Source: CAZGTQ01 sp964528575 (GTDB taxonomy: Bacteria; Planctomycetota; UBA1135; GCA-002686595). From it: a stretch of 23,307 bases of DNA. Below are positions 7,358 to 14,890 of this stretch, one piece after another. Numbering within the stretch: the stretch's first letter is position 1; each line of letters starts with the position of its first letter. Below the pieces are notes generated by a model. The model saw nothing but the letters and a program-made list of their open reading frames with translations. It did not search any database and had not been told where the DNA came from. The stretch lies in assembly GCA_964528575.1 (NCBI GenBank), contig CAZGTQ010000176.1:1-23307 (forward strand), given 5' to 3'. A program made the translations under genes and the position numbers.

Positions 7358-8626
7358 ATGAGCACTACCACCGCATCCGTCGCGCCCGTCCACGGCGGCC
7401 TCGCTTCTCCCGTGAACCGCATCGTGCCGCGCGAGAAGGCTGACCTCGCCGCCTGGGCGAAGCTCGCGACGATCGCCGTCGACGGCACCGACCGCACGAC
7501 GCTCTACCGCATCGCCGACGGCACGCTGAGCCCCCTCGTCGGGCCGATGAGCAGCGCGGACTACCGCTCGACGCTCGACCGCGCCGCGATCGAGCGCGGC
7601 GGCAAGCTCTGGGCCTGGGGCATCCCGACCGTGCTCCCCGTGACCGGCGCGGAGGCCGCGAAGCTCGAGCGCGGGGCCGAGGTCGCGCTCGCCCACGACG
7701 GCGCGCTGTTCGGCGTGCTCCGCGTCGACGAGGTCTACGACTGGGACAAGAGCGACTTCGTCGCGAACGTCTACGGCACCGAGCGCACCGACCATCCGGG
7801 CGCGCGCCTGTGGACCCAGGATCCGCGTACGAAGCTCGTCGGCGGTGAGATCACGCTGCTGCCGTTCGAGGACGCGCGTCCGTTCGCGGCGCGCGTGATG
7901 TCGCCCGCGCAGACGCGCAAGCTGATCGAGCAACGCGGCTGGGAGCAGTCGGTCGCGTTCCAGACGCGCAACCCGCTGCACCGCGCGCACGAGTACGCGC
8001 TCGTGTACGGCGCCGAGGTGATCCTGCGCGAGAACGGGCTCCGCACGGGCGTCGTGCTCAACCCGCTCGTCGGCCAGCTCAAGGGCGACGACGTTCCCGC
8101 CGCGACGCGGATGGCGACGTACGAGGCGCTGATCGGCGGCCGCTTCCTGGGCCAGGGCGACAAGGACGAGCAGCTCTGGAAGGACAAGCGGCAGAGCTTC
8201 GACGAGCAGGTCGAGCTCGTCGGTCTCGACATGCGCATGTACTACGGCGGCCCGCGCGAGGCCGTCATGCACGCGATCTACCGCCAGAACCTCGGCTTCA
8301 CGCACTTCATCGTAGGCCGCAAGCACGCGGACGCTCCGTTCGACGACAAGTCCGCGATCTGGGGCGACTTCGACGCGCAGGAGATCTTCGAGAAGCTCGA
8401 GGGCGACCTCGCGATCAAGACCGTGAACGTCGGCTTCGCCGCCTACTTCGAGGAGCTCGGCCGCGTCGGGCTCGTCGCCGAGAACAAGGACAAGACGGCG
8501 GTGAACATCTCGGGCACGAGGATGCGCGAGCTGCTCGACAACGGCGAGATGCCCGACGAGCGCGTGATGCGTCCGTCGACGGCGAAGGTGCTGATGGACT
8601 ACTACCGCAGCACGTCGAACGGCTGA
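7358..8626 (+). CDS. sat: Sulfate adenylyltransferase (ATP sulfurylase)
   Basis: This 422-residue protein converts ATP and sulfate to APS and pyrophosphate in the cytoplasm. It is the single-chain Sat type, not CysD/CysN. An N-terminal PUA-like domain (about 1-170) is followed by the catalytic domain with the nucleotide-binding QTRNPLHRAH (202-211) and the ISGTRMR motif (384-390), preceding the typical RPSTAKVL end. The usual GRDHAG element reads GRKHAD (320-325), followed by an insertion-like APFDDKSAIWGDFDAQEIF. Catalytic His and Arg residues of the first motif are intact, so it should be active. No APS kinase domain is fused; a separate cysC lies 1 kb downstream. It follows the RHH gene closely and shares its operon. 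Confidence 0.97.
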   Translation: MSTTTASVAPVHGGLASPVNRIVPREKADLAAWAKLATIAVDGTDRTTLYRIADGTLSPLVGPMSSADYRSTLDRAAIERGGKLWAWGIPTVLPVTGAEAAKLERGAEVALAHDGALFGVLRVDEVYDWDKSDFVANVYGTERTDHPGARLWTQDPRTKLVGGEITLLPFEDARPFAARVMSPAQTRKLIEQRGWEQSVAFQTRNPLHRAHEYALVYGAEVILRENGLRTGVVLNPLVGQLKGDDVPAATRMATYEALIGGRFLGQGDKDEQLWKDKRQSFDEQVELVGLDMRMYYGGPREAVMHAIYRQNLGFTHFIVGRKHADAPFDDKSAIWGDFDAQEIFEKLEGDLAIKTVNVGFAAYFEELGRVGLVAENKDKTAVNISGTRMRELLDNGEMPDERVMRPSTAKVLMDYYRSTSNG

Positions 8627-8658
8627 GCCGGCGCCGTCGGACATCCAGAAGACGAGCC

Positions 8659-9606
8659 ATGGGCCTTCTCGACGCGTTCAAGAAGAAGAAGGCGCCGGCC
8701 GCGAAGCCGCCGCTGCGTCCGCTCAATCTGCGTCCGGGGCTGCCGCCGCACCCCGAGCCGCAGGCGGACAACAACTTCATCATCGTCATCCTCGACAGCC
8801 TCCGCTACGACTCGTTCATGGCTGCCGCGCCGAAGGTCATCGGCAAGCTCGGCAAGGTCGAGAAGCGTTTTTCGTACGCCTCGTGGACGGCGCCCTCGCA
8901 CTACAACTTGCTGACGGGCCTGTTGCCGCACTCGACTCCCGAGCACGTCTACGCGTCGGAGTACTACAAAGAGGACTTCTTCAACTACAACAAGCGTCTC
9001 GGCGCCAAGGGCATCGAGTTCGCGAAGATGGTCCCGGGGTTGTGGTTCCCCGAGCTGCTGCGCAACACGCTCGGCCTGAGCACGCACGCGCGCGTCTCGC
9101 TCCCCGTCCTGAACCCGAAGACCGGCATCAACCGCTGCTTCGACTCGTTCCAGCTCATGGACTCGCACAACGACATGCGCTCCATGCTGCCGACGATGAA
9201 GTTCGACTCGTCGCGGCCCGCGTTCTACCTGCTCAACGTCGGGGAGACGCACTACCCGTACGCGAAGCCGGACGAGGACTCGTCGATGTGGCCGCGCATC
9301 AGCGGCGTGAACGGCGTGTTCCGCAAGATGGACCAGGCGGTCGACGCGCAGGGCAACCTCATCCACGACGAGACGCCCTTCTTCGACCAGGACAAGCTCG
9401 ACCAGCTACGCGAGCGCCAGATCGACACCGTGCGCTATCTCGATAGCGTCTTCGAGGAGCTCTACGACACGGTGCCGGACAACACGCACATCATCGTCAC
9501 CGCCGACCATGGCGAGCTGTTCGGCGAGATGGGCTATTTCGGGCACGGCCCGATCATGCACGACAAGGTCTTCGAGGTTCCCTACCTCGAGGGCAAGATC
9601 CGCTAG
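8659..9606 (+). CDS. Cytoplasmic AlkP-superfamily (sulfatase-like) protein with Thr nucleophile
   Basis: This 315-residue protein has the AlkP/sulfatase fold. Metal-site Asp46 (ILDSLRYD), a nucleophile region Trp76-Thr77-Ala-Pro-Ser80-His81 leading to LLTG, GETHYPY (195-201) and ADHGE (282-286) are all visible. Thr77 stands where sulfatases have the formylglycine Cys, and His replaces Arg, so a formylglycine sulfatase mechanism is excluded; a phospho- or other transfer/hydrolysis reaction is more likely. There is no signal peptide or TM helix: the N-terminus is a Lys/Pro-rich extension (MGLLDAFKKKK...), so it is probably cytosolic. It stops soon after FEVPYL, lacking most of the usual C-terminal subdomain, and only 22 nt precede cysC. 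Its place between sat and cysC suggests a role linked to APS or PAPS. Confidence 0.85.
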   Translation: MGLLDAFKKKKAPAAKPPLRPLNLRPGLPPHPEPQADNNFIIVILDSLRYDSFMAAAPKVIGKLGKVEKRFSYASWTAPSHYNLLTGLLPHSTPEHVYASEYYKEDFFNYNKRLGAKGIEFAKMVPGLWFPELLRNTLGLSTHARVSLPVLNPKTGINRCFDSFQLMDSHNDMRSMLPTMKFDSSRPAFYLLNVGETHYPYAKPDEDSSMWPRISGVNGVFRKMDQAVDAQGNLIHDETPFFDQDKLDQLRERQIDTVRYLDSVFEELYDTVPDNTHIIVTADHGELFGEMGYFGHGPIMHDKVFEVPYLEGKIR

Positions 9607-9628
9607 AGACACACGACCCCCCACGACC

Positions 9629-10180
9629 ATGTCCAATCAAGGATTCATCCTCTGGTTCACCGGCCTCTCGGGCGCCGGGAAGAGCACGCTCGCCGAGGCG
9701 ATCACCCCGCAACTGCGCGAGCGCGGCTGCAAGGTCGAGGTGCTCGACGGCGACGAGGTCCGCGAGAACCTGAGCAAAGGGCTCGGCTTCTCGAAAGAGG
9801 ACCGCGACACGAACATCCGCCGCATCGGCTACGTCGCGAACCTGCTCGCGCGCAACGGCGTCTGCTCGATCACCGCCGCGATCTCGCCCTACCGCGACGT
9901 GCGCGACGAAGTGCGCGGCAGGGCGCAGAACTTCGTCGAGGTCTACGTCGAGGCGCCGCTCGACGTCGTCGAGGAGCGCGACACGAAAGGCCTCTACAAG
10001 AAGGCCCGCGCCGGCATCATCAAGAACTTCACGGGCATCAGCGACCCGTACGAGGCGCCGGAGAGCCCCGAGGTCGTCGTGCACACCGGCAACGAATCGA
10101 TCGAGGAGTCGACCGAGAAGATCCTCGACTACCTCGTCGAGCGCGGCCTCATTCAGCGGCGCGAGGTGCGGGCGAGCTGA
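9629..10180 (+). CDS. cysC: Adenylyl-sulfate (APS) kinase
   Basis: This 183-residue protein phosphorylates APS to PAPS in the cytoplasm. ATG 9629 is the natural start, giving MSNQGFILWF directly before the P-loop GLSGAGKST (12-20). Further CysC hallmarks are LDGDEVRENL followed by LGFSKEDRDTNIRRIGYVA, the ISPYRDVRDEVR segment, and VYVEAPLDVVEERDTKGLYKKA. Length is normal for stand-alone CysC. It lies 22 nt after the AlkP-fold gene and is the last gene before a strong hairpin, so the sulfate-activation unit probably runs RHH-sat-AlkP-cysC. With no APS/PAPS reductase nearby, the PAPS made is a likely sulfate donor for a transferase; that is inference. Confidence 0.97.
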   Translation: MSNQGFILWFTGLSGAGKSTLAEAITPQLRERGCKVEVLDGDEVRENLSKGLGFSKEDRDTNIRRIGYVANLLARNGVCSITAAISPYRDVRDEVRGRAQNFVEVYVEAPLDVVEERDTKGLYKKARAGIIKNFTGISDPYEAPESPEVVVHTGNESIEESTEKILDYLVERGLIQRREVRAS

Positions 10181-10206
10181 GCTCGGCCGCCGCGCGGAAC
10201 GACCGC

Positions 10207-10247
10207 GCGCGCCGCTCGCCCTCCCGCCGGGGAGCCGAGCGGCGCGC
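10207..10247 (+). terminator. Strong hairpin after cysC (terminator candidate)
   Basis: GCGCGCCGCTCG (10207-10218) and its exact complement CGAGCGGCGCGC (10236-10247) form a 12-bp stem. Inside it, CTCCC/GGGAG (10221-10225 and 10230-10234) extends the structure to a GCCG loop. It begins 27 nt after the cysC stop. There is no T-tract, so it may terminate weakly or act as an mRNA-stabilising or attenuating stem between cysC and the AlkP genes. Confidence 0.5.
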
Positions 10248-10263
10248 TCGTTCAGGCGCCGCG

Positions 10264-10292
10264 CTCACAGCGCCCGCCGTTTTCCGTACAAT
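10264..10292 (+). promoter_or_regulatory. Putative sigma70-type promoter for the AlkP pair
   Basis: CTCACA (10264-10269) and TACAAT (10287-10292) are separated by 17 nt and match the housekeeping -35 and -10 hexamers at four and five of six positions. They lie just after the cysC hairpin and in one of the few A/T-rich spots nearby. This is weak evidence based on pattern only, since planctomycete promoters are poorly known. Confidence 0.3.
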
Positions 10293-10359
10293 CCCGGGCC
10301 TTTCCCCCCGCCCTGCGAACCCGTCCCGATCGCGCTCCAGAGCCCCTGATCGCCTGCCG

Positions 10360-12624
10360 ATGACCGGAGGATCCCGTCCGCTCGGCGCGCGCCCTCCGAC
10401 GATCTTGCGGCGCCCTTCGACCCTCTGGCCGACGACCCTCTGGCCGATGTCTCTCTGGCCCATGCCCGACTGGAAACGCCCCGCCCGCCTCATGGTGCTC
10501 ACGATCGCGGCGGCGACGGCCGGCGCCAGCCCCGCGCTGGCCTACATCGGCCCGGGCGCGGGGTTCGCGGCCGCGGGGAGCGTGCTCGTCCTGCTCGGGA
10601 CGTTCCTCCTCGCGTTCGGGATCGTGCTCATGTGGCCGCTCAAGGCGGCGATGCGCCTGGTCACCCACCGCGCGCGCTTCAAGCCCAAGGTGAAGCGGAT
10701 GATCGTGATCGGCCTCGACGGCTTCGATCCCGGTCTCGCGCGGCGTTTCGCGGCGGAAGGGCTGATGCCCAACTTCGCGAAGCTCGAGGAGCAGGGCTGC
10801 TTCCACCCGCTCGCGACCGCCTGCCCGTCGATCTCGCCGGTGTCGTGGTCGAGCTTCGCTACGGGCGTCGATGCGTCGCGCCACAACATCTACGACTTCC
10901 TGACGCGCGACCCCTGCAGCTACCTGCCGACGCTGTCGTCCTCGGACATCAAGACGATGCCGAAGACGCTGAACCTCGGCCTCGCCAAGGTGCCGATGGG
11001 CCAGCGCGCGGTGTTCCGCTTCCTGCAGAAGAGCCAGCCGTTCTGGAAGCTGCTCGGCGCGAACAACGTGTGGTCGTCGATCGTCCGCGTGCCGATCACG
11101 TTCCCGCCGCAGAAGTTCAAGAACGGCACGCTGCTCAGCGGCATGTGCGTGCCCGACATCCAAGGGACGCAGGGCTCGTTCTCGTTCTACTCGACCAAGT
11201 CGCGGCCGTCCGAGGCGCAGATCGGCGGCCAGCAGTACCACGTGCGCATGAAGGACGGCGTGGTGCGCTCGAACCTGACCGGGCCGAACGGCAAGGACGG
11301 GCACCGCATGAAGTGCCCGTTCAGCGCGACGTTCGACCGCGCGAAACGCAAGGTGACGTTCGAGGTCGGCGGCGAGAAGGCGACGGTCGGTCCGCGCGAG
11401 TACACGCCGTGGATGGTCGTGCCGTTCGACGGCGTGCAGGGCATCGGGCGCTTCTGGGTGCAGAGCTGGGACGAGAAGAACGTCGAGATCTACGTCACGC
11501 CGATCAACATCGATCCGGACAGGCCGGCGATGCCGATCTCGCACCCGTTCGTGTACGCGATCTACCTCTCGAAGCTGTACGGCCGCTACGCGACGCTCGG
11601 GCTCGCCGAGGACACATGGGCGCTGAACGAGCGCGTGATCGACGAAGAAGCGTTCTTGACGCAAGCGTACGACATCTTCGAGGAGCGCAAGAAGCAGCTC
11701 TGGGACGTGCTCGACAAGACGAAGCGCGGCTTCGCTACCGTCGTGTTCGACACGACCGACCGCATCTCGCACATGTTCTATCGCTACCTCGACCCGGAGC
11801 ATCCGGCGAACGAGGGCAAGGACATCGAGAAGCACAAGTACGTGATGCGCGACCTCTACGCGAAGATGGACGGCTTCCTCGCGGAGGTGCGCGAACGCAT
11901 CGGCGACGACCGCAACACGCTGCTCTGCGTCATCTCCGACCACGGCTTCACGAACTTCACGCGCTGCGTGAACCTGAACTCCTGGCTGCGCGACGAGGGC
12001 TACCTCGTCCTGAAGGACGGCAAGTCGACGTCGCGCGACTACTTCCAGGACGTGGACTGGACGAAGACGCGCGCGTTCACGCTCGGGCTCACCGGCGTCT
12101 TCGTCAATCGCAAGGGGCGCGAGGCGCAAGGCATCGTCGGGCCCGGAGAGCTCGACGCGCTGTGCTCGGAGATCAAGCAGAAGCTCGAGGCGCTACGCGA
12201 TCCGAAGAACGGCGACCCGGTGGTGCGCGAGGCGTTCATCACGCACGAGATCCACGACGGCCCGTACGCCGACGCGGCGCCCGAGCTCCTGATCGGCTAC
12301 CACAAGAACTACCGCCACTCGTGGGACTGCGCGACCGGCAGCGCGTCGGCCGAGATCTTCTCGGACAACAAGAAGTCGTGGTCGGGTGACCACTGCGTCG
12401 ACCCGCGCCTCGTGCCCGGCGTGTTCTGGTGCAACCGCGAGATCGCGGTCGAGGACCCGAGCATCATGGACCTCGCGCCGACGGCGCTCGACATGTTCGG
12501 CGTGCCGATCCCGCCGTACATGCAGGGCCGCAGCCTGTTCGCGCCGAGCGAGCGCAAGAAGGCGCGCCCGTCCGCGCCCGCGCGCCCGGCGGCGGTCGGC
12601 GACTCCGAGAAGGTGGCCTCGTGA
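10360..12624 (+). CDS. Membrane-anchored AlkP/type I phosphodiesterase-nucleotide pyrophosphatase family protein (AlkP2)
   Basis: The product is 754 residues from ATG 10360; in-frame ATGs at 10447, 10462 and 10492 are equally possible, and 10462 gives the most ordinary leader. A first hydrophobic stretch (45-61) is followed by AYIGPGAG and a second (about 70-95), then a basic run, which by the positive-inside rule would place the catalytic domain in the cytoplasm. Catalytic features (numbered from 10360) are Asp120 (GLDGFDP), a putative nucleophile Ser159 in SPVSWSSFATG, Asp467/His471 (TTDRISH) and Asp527-His-Gly (SDHGF). This is the nucleotide pyrophosphatase/phosphodiesterase branch of the AlkP superfamily, with Ser aligned to the usual Thr. 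The substrate is unknown. Its stop overlaps the start of its paralogue (GTGA). Confidence 0.86.
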   Translation: MTGGSRPLGARPPTILRRPSTLWPTTLWPMSLWPMPDWKRPARLMVLTIAAATAGASPALAYIGPGAGFAAAGSVLVLLGTFLLAFGIVLMWPLKAAMRLVTHRARFKPKVKRMIVIGLDGFDPGLARRFAAEGLMPNFAKLEEQGCFHPLATACPSISPVSWSSFATGVDASRHNIYDFLTRDPCSYLPTLSSSDIKTMPKTLNLGLAKVPMGQRAVFRFLQKSQPFWKLLGANNVWSSIVRVPITFPPQKFKNGTLLSGMCVPDIQGTQGSFSFYSTKSRPSEAQIGGQQYHVRMKDGVVRSNLTGPNGKDGHRMKCPFSATFDRAKRKVTFEVGGEKATVGPREYTPWMVVPFDGVQGIGRFWVQSWDEKNVEIYVTPINIDPDRPAMPISHPFVYAIYLSKLYGRYATLGLAEDTWALNERVIDEEAFLTQAYDIFEERKKQLWDVLDKTKRGFATVVFDTTDRISHMFYRYLDPEHPANEGKDIEKHKYVMRDLYAKMDGFLAEVRERIGDDRNTLLCVISDHGFTNFTRCVNLNSWLRDEGYLVLKDGKSTSRDYFQDVDWTKTRAFTLGLTGVFVNRKGREAQGIVGPGELDALCSEIKQKLEALRDPKNGDPVVREAFITHEIHDGPYADAAPELLIGYHKNYRHSWDCATGSASAEIFSDNKKSWSGDHCVDPRLVPGVFWCNREIAVEDPSIMDLAPTALDMFGVPIPPYMQGRSLFAPSERKKARPSAPARPAAVGDSEKVAS
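10421..10465 (+). repeat. Three tandem 15-bp repeats at the AlkP2 N-terminus
   Basis: Units CCCTCTGGCCGACGA (10421-10435), CCCTCTGGCCGATGT (10436-10450) and CTCTCTGGCCCATGC (10451-10465) are tandem, nearly identical copies. In the AlkP2 frame they encode a five-residue repeat of the form Thr/Ser-Leu-Trp-Pro-Thr/Met. The second and third units each carry an in-frame ATG (10447 and 10462) that may be used as a start. Confidence 0.85.
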
Positions 12625-14813
12625 TCACGATCCCGCGCTGGACCGTCTATCCGGCGATCGTGGTGCTGCTCGGCGCCGGCGTCGTGCTCTTCCCGCGCGG
12701 CGAGTCCGACCCGTACGAGGGAGCGGCCGCCACGCGCCGCGCCGACCCCGACGCGCCGCTCTCGTTCGAGCACGAGCCCGTCGTTGTCCTCGGCATCGAC
12801 GGGCTCGACCCCGAGCTCCTGCGCGAGGCGGTCGAGCGCTTCCCCGAGCGGACGCCGAACTTCCGCTGGCTGATCGAAGCCGGCGACGGCATCCAGCCGC
12901 TCGCGACGTCGATCCCGCCGCAGAGCCCGGTCGCCTGGTCGAACTTCATCACCGGCCGCGACCCCGGCGGCCACGGCATCTTCGACTTCATCCACCGCGA
13001 CAAGACGACGCGCGGCGTGCTCTCGCCGACGACGACGAGCGAGGAGCCGTTCGTGCTTGGACTGCCGGGCGCGTGGAAGCTCGAGATCCCCGGCGACAGC
13101 AGCAGCAACCGCACGGGCGCGCCGTTCTGGGAGCTCCTCGCCGAGAACGGCGTCCCCGCCGACATCTGGCGCATCCCGGCGAACTTCCCGGTCGAGCCCG
13201 CCGACGGTCTCTCGTTCCCGGGGATGATGACGCCGGTGCTCGACGGCACGTACGGCGGCGCGCGGCTGTTCACCGACGACGAGCTCTCGCACGCGCCGAA
13301 CGACCACGTGATCGCCGTGTCGGTGAGCCAGGACGACGGCGGCGCGACCGCGCGCGTCATCGACGGGCTCGACGGTCCGCCGCACCCGTTCAAGGAGGGC
13401 GCGAGCGGGCGCACGGTGCTGCGCTTCTACCTCGACTACGAGGCGGGCGCCGTCGCGATCGACACGGGCTCGGAGACGCTCGTCGTCGAGGAGGGCGAGT
13501 GGAGCGACTTCGTGCGCATCACGTTCGCGATGCTGCCGATGCACATGCTGGACATGGCCGGCATCACGCGCTTCTACCTGCGCAGCTTGCGCCCGTTCGA
13601 GCTGTACTGCGCGCCGGTCAACATCGATCCGACCGCGCCGGCGACGCCCGTTTCGGCGCCCGAGGACGCGAGCGCAGAGCTCGCGGGCGCGATCGGGCTC
13701 TACTACACGCAGGGGATGGCCGAGGACGTCGGCGCGCTGAAGGAGGCGATCCTCGACGACGGCGAGTTCCTCGACCAGGTCGACCTCGTGTACCGCGAGC
13801 GCATGCGCATGCTCGACCACGCGGTCGACGTCTATCTCGAGGGCGGCGAGGGCGGCCTGCTCTTCTTCTACTTCTCCACCGTCGACCTGACGAGCCACAT
13901 GATGTGGCGCCACGCCGACGCCGAGCACCCGCACCACGACGCCGAGCTCGCGGGCACCGACTCGTCGCGCTTCTCCGGCCGCCAGGGGAGCGCCTGGCGC
14001 GACGTGATCATCGACGTGATCCTCAAGATGGATCCGGCGCTCGGCAAGCTGCGCCAGCGGCTCGGCGACGACCCGACGTACGTCGTGATGAGCGACCACG
14101 GCTTCGCGCCCTACCGCCGCAAGTTCGATCTGAACGCGTGGCTCGTCGAGAAGGGTTACCTCGTGCTGCGCGCGGGCCAGGACGAGAAGCGGCCGAAGAT
14201 CGACGTGTTCGGCGTGTACGCGACAGGCGGCGTCGACGAGGACGGCGACGGCGAGCCGGATTCCGAGCGCGTGTTGCACACCGTCGTCGACTGGTCGCAG
14301 ACGCAGGCGTACGGGATGGGCTTCAACGGCCTGTACCTGAACCTCGCGGGTCGCGAGGCGGACCGCGAGGACACGCCCGAGGACGAGTCCGGCATCGTCG
14401 CCGAGGACGCGAAGGACGAGCTGATCCGCCGTCTGTGCCGCGAGCTCGAGGCGCTCGTCGACCCGCAGACCGGCCAGCGTGTCGTGCTGCGCTGCGACGT
14501 CGCGAGCGACGTGTACTCGGCCGAGCGCCGCGGCGAGGGCCCCGACATCGTCGTCGGCTACAACTCGGGTTACGGCAACTCGGACGAGGCGACGCAGGGC
14601 GCGATCGGGCTCCACGTGCTCGAGGACAACCGCGGCGGCACGTTCAACGGCAGCCACCTGATGGCGCCAGAGGTCGTGCCCGGGACGTTGCTCTCGAACC
14701 GCCCGGTGCGCGCCGGCGAGCATGGGCTCGAGGACCTGACCGTCGAGGTGCTCGGCCGCTACGGCGTCGATGGGGCGGAGCACGGACTCGAGGGGCACCG
14801 CGTGCTCGACTGA
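12621..14813 (+). CDS. Membrane-anchored AlkP/type I phosphodiesterase-nucleotide pyrophosphatase family protein (AlkP3)
   Basis: GTG 12621 overlaps the previous stop by four bases (GTGA), with a purine-rich GAGAAGG upstream, so translation is probably coupled. The 730-residue product has one N-terminal TM segment (about 8-24) and then the same domain as AlkP2: Asp60 in GIDGLDP, putative nucleophile Ser102 in QSPVAWSNFITG, the shared HGIFDF and VNIDP segments, Asp422/His426 (TVDLTSH) and SDHGF (491-495). AlkP3 carries acidic insertions near residues 530-545 and 570-580. It probably pairs with AlkP2, either as a heteromer or with a different substrate. Unlike AlkP2 it has no second TM, so the two catalytic domains may face opposite sides of the membrane. 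Substrate not identifiable. Confidence 0.87.
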   Translation: MITIPRWTVYPAIVVLLGAGVVLFPRGESDPYEGAAATRRADPDAPLSFEHEPVVVLGIDGLDPELLREAVERFPERTPNFRWLIEAGDGIQPLATSIPPQSPVAWSNFITGRDPGGHGIFDFIHRDKTTRGVLSPTTTSEEPFVLGLPGAWKLEIPGDSSSNRTGAPFWELLAENGVPADIWRIPANFPVEPADGLSFPGMMTPVLDGTYGGARLFTDDELSHAPNDHVIAVSVSQDDGGATARVIDGLDGPPHPFKEGASGRTVLRFYLDYEAGAVAIDTGSETLVVEEGEWSDFVRITFAMLPMHMLDMAGITRFYLRSLRPFELYCAPVNIDPTAPATPVSAPEDASAELAGAIGLYYTQGMAEDVGALKEAILDDGEFLDQVDLVYRERMRMLDHAVDVYLEGGEGGLLFFYFSTVDLTSHMMWRHADAEHPHHDAELAGTDSSRFSGRQGSAWRDVIIDVILKMDPALGKLRQRLGDDPTYVVMSDHGFAPYRRKFDLNAWLVEKGYLVLRAGQDEKRPKIDVFGVYATGGVDEDGDGEPDSERVLHTVVDWSQTQAYGMGFNGLYLNLAGREADREDTPEDESGIVAEDAKDELIRRLCRELEALVDPQTGQRVVLRCDVASDVYSAERRGEGPDIVVGYNSGYGNSDEATQGAIGLHVLEDNRGGTFNGSHLMAPEVVPGTLLSNRPVRAGEHGLEDLTVEVLGRYGVDGAEHGLEGHRVLD

Positions 14814-14830
14814 GCGACGTGCTCGACTGA
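14801..14830 (+). repeat. 13-bp direct repeat spanning the AlkP3 stop codon
   Basis: CGTGCTCGACTGA occurs at 14801-14813, where its last three bases are the AlkP3 stop, and again at 14818-14830 with four bases between. It looks like a recent 17-bp slip duplication that copied the end of the gene. Confidence 0.85.
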
Positions 14831-14890
14831 AGCATGACTGGCCCGGACCAGGAACACACGACCACGAACCCGCGCAGAGAAGGAAGACCC

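Noticed and set aside
7114..8626. RHH gene plus neighbour as a toxin-antitoxin pair
   Set aside because: The neighbour is full-length sat; no RelE/ParE/PIN/MazF-like toxin is adjacent to either RHH gene.
8659..9606. Truncated pseudogene of a sulfatase
   Set aside because: All main metal-site motifs are present, the frame is intact, and close spacing to cysC with coding bias to the last codon argues for a functional short form.
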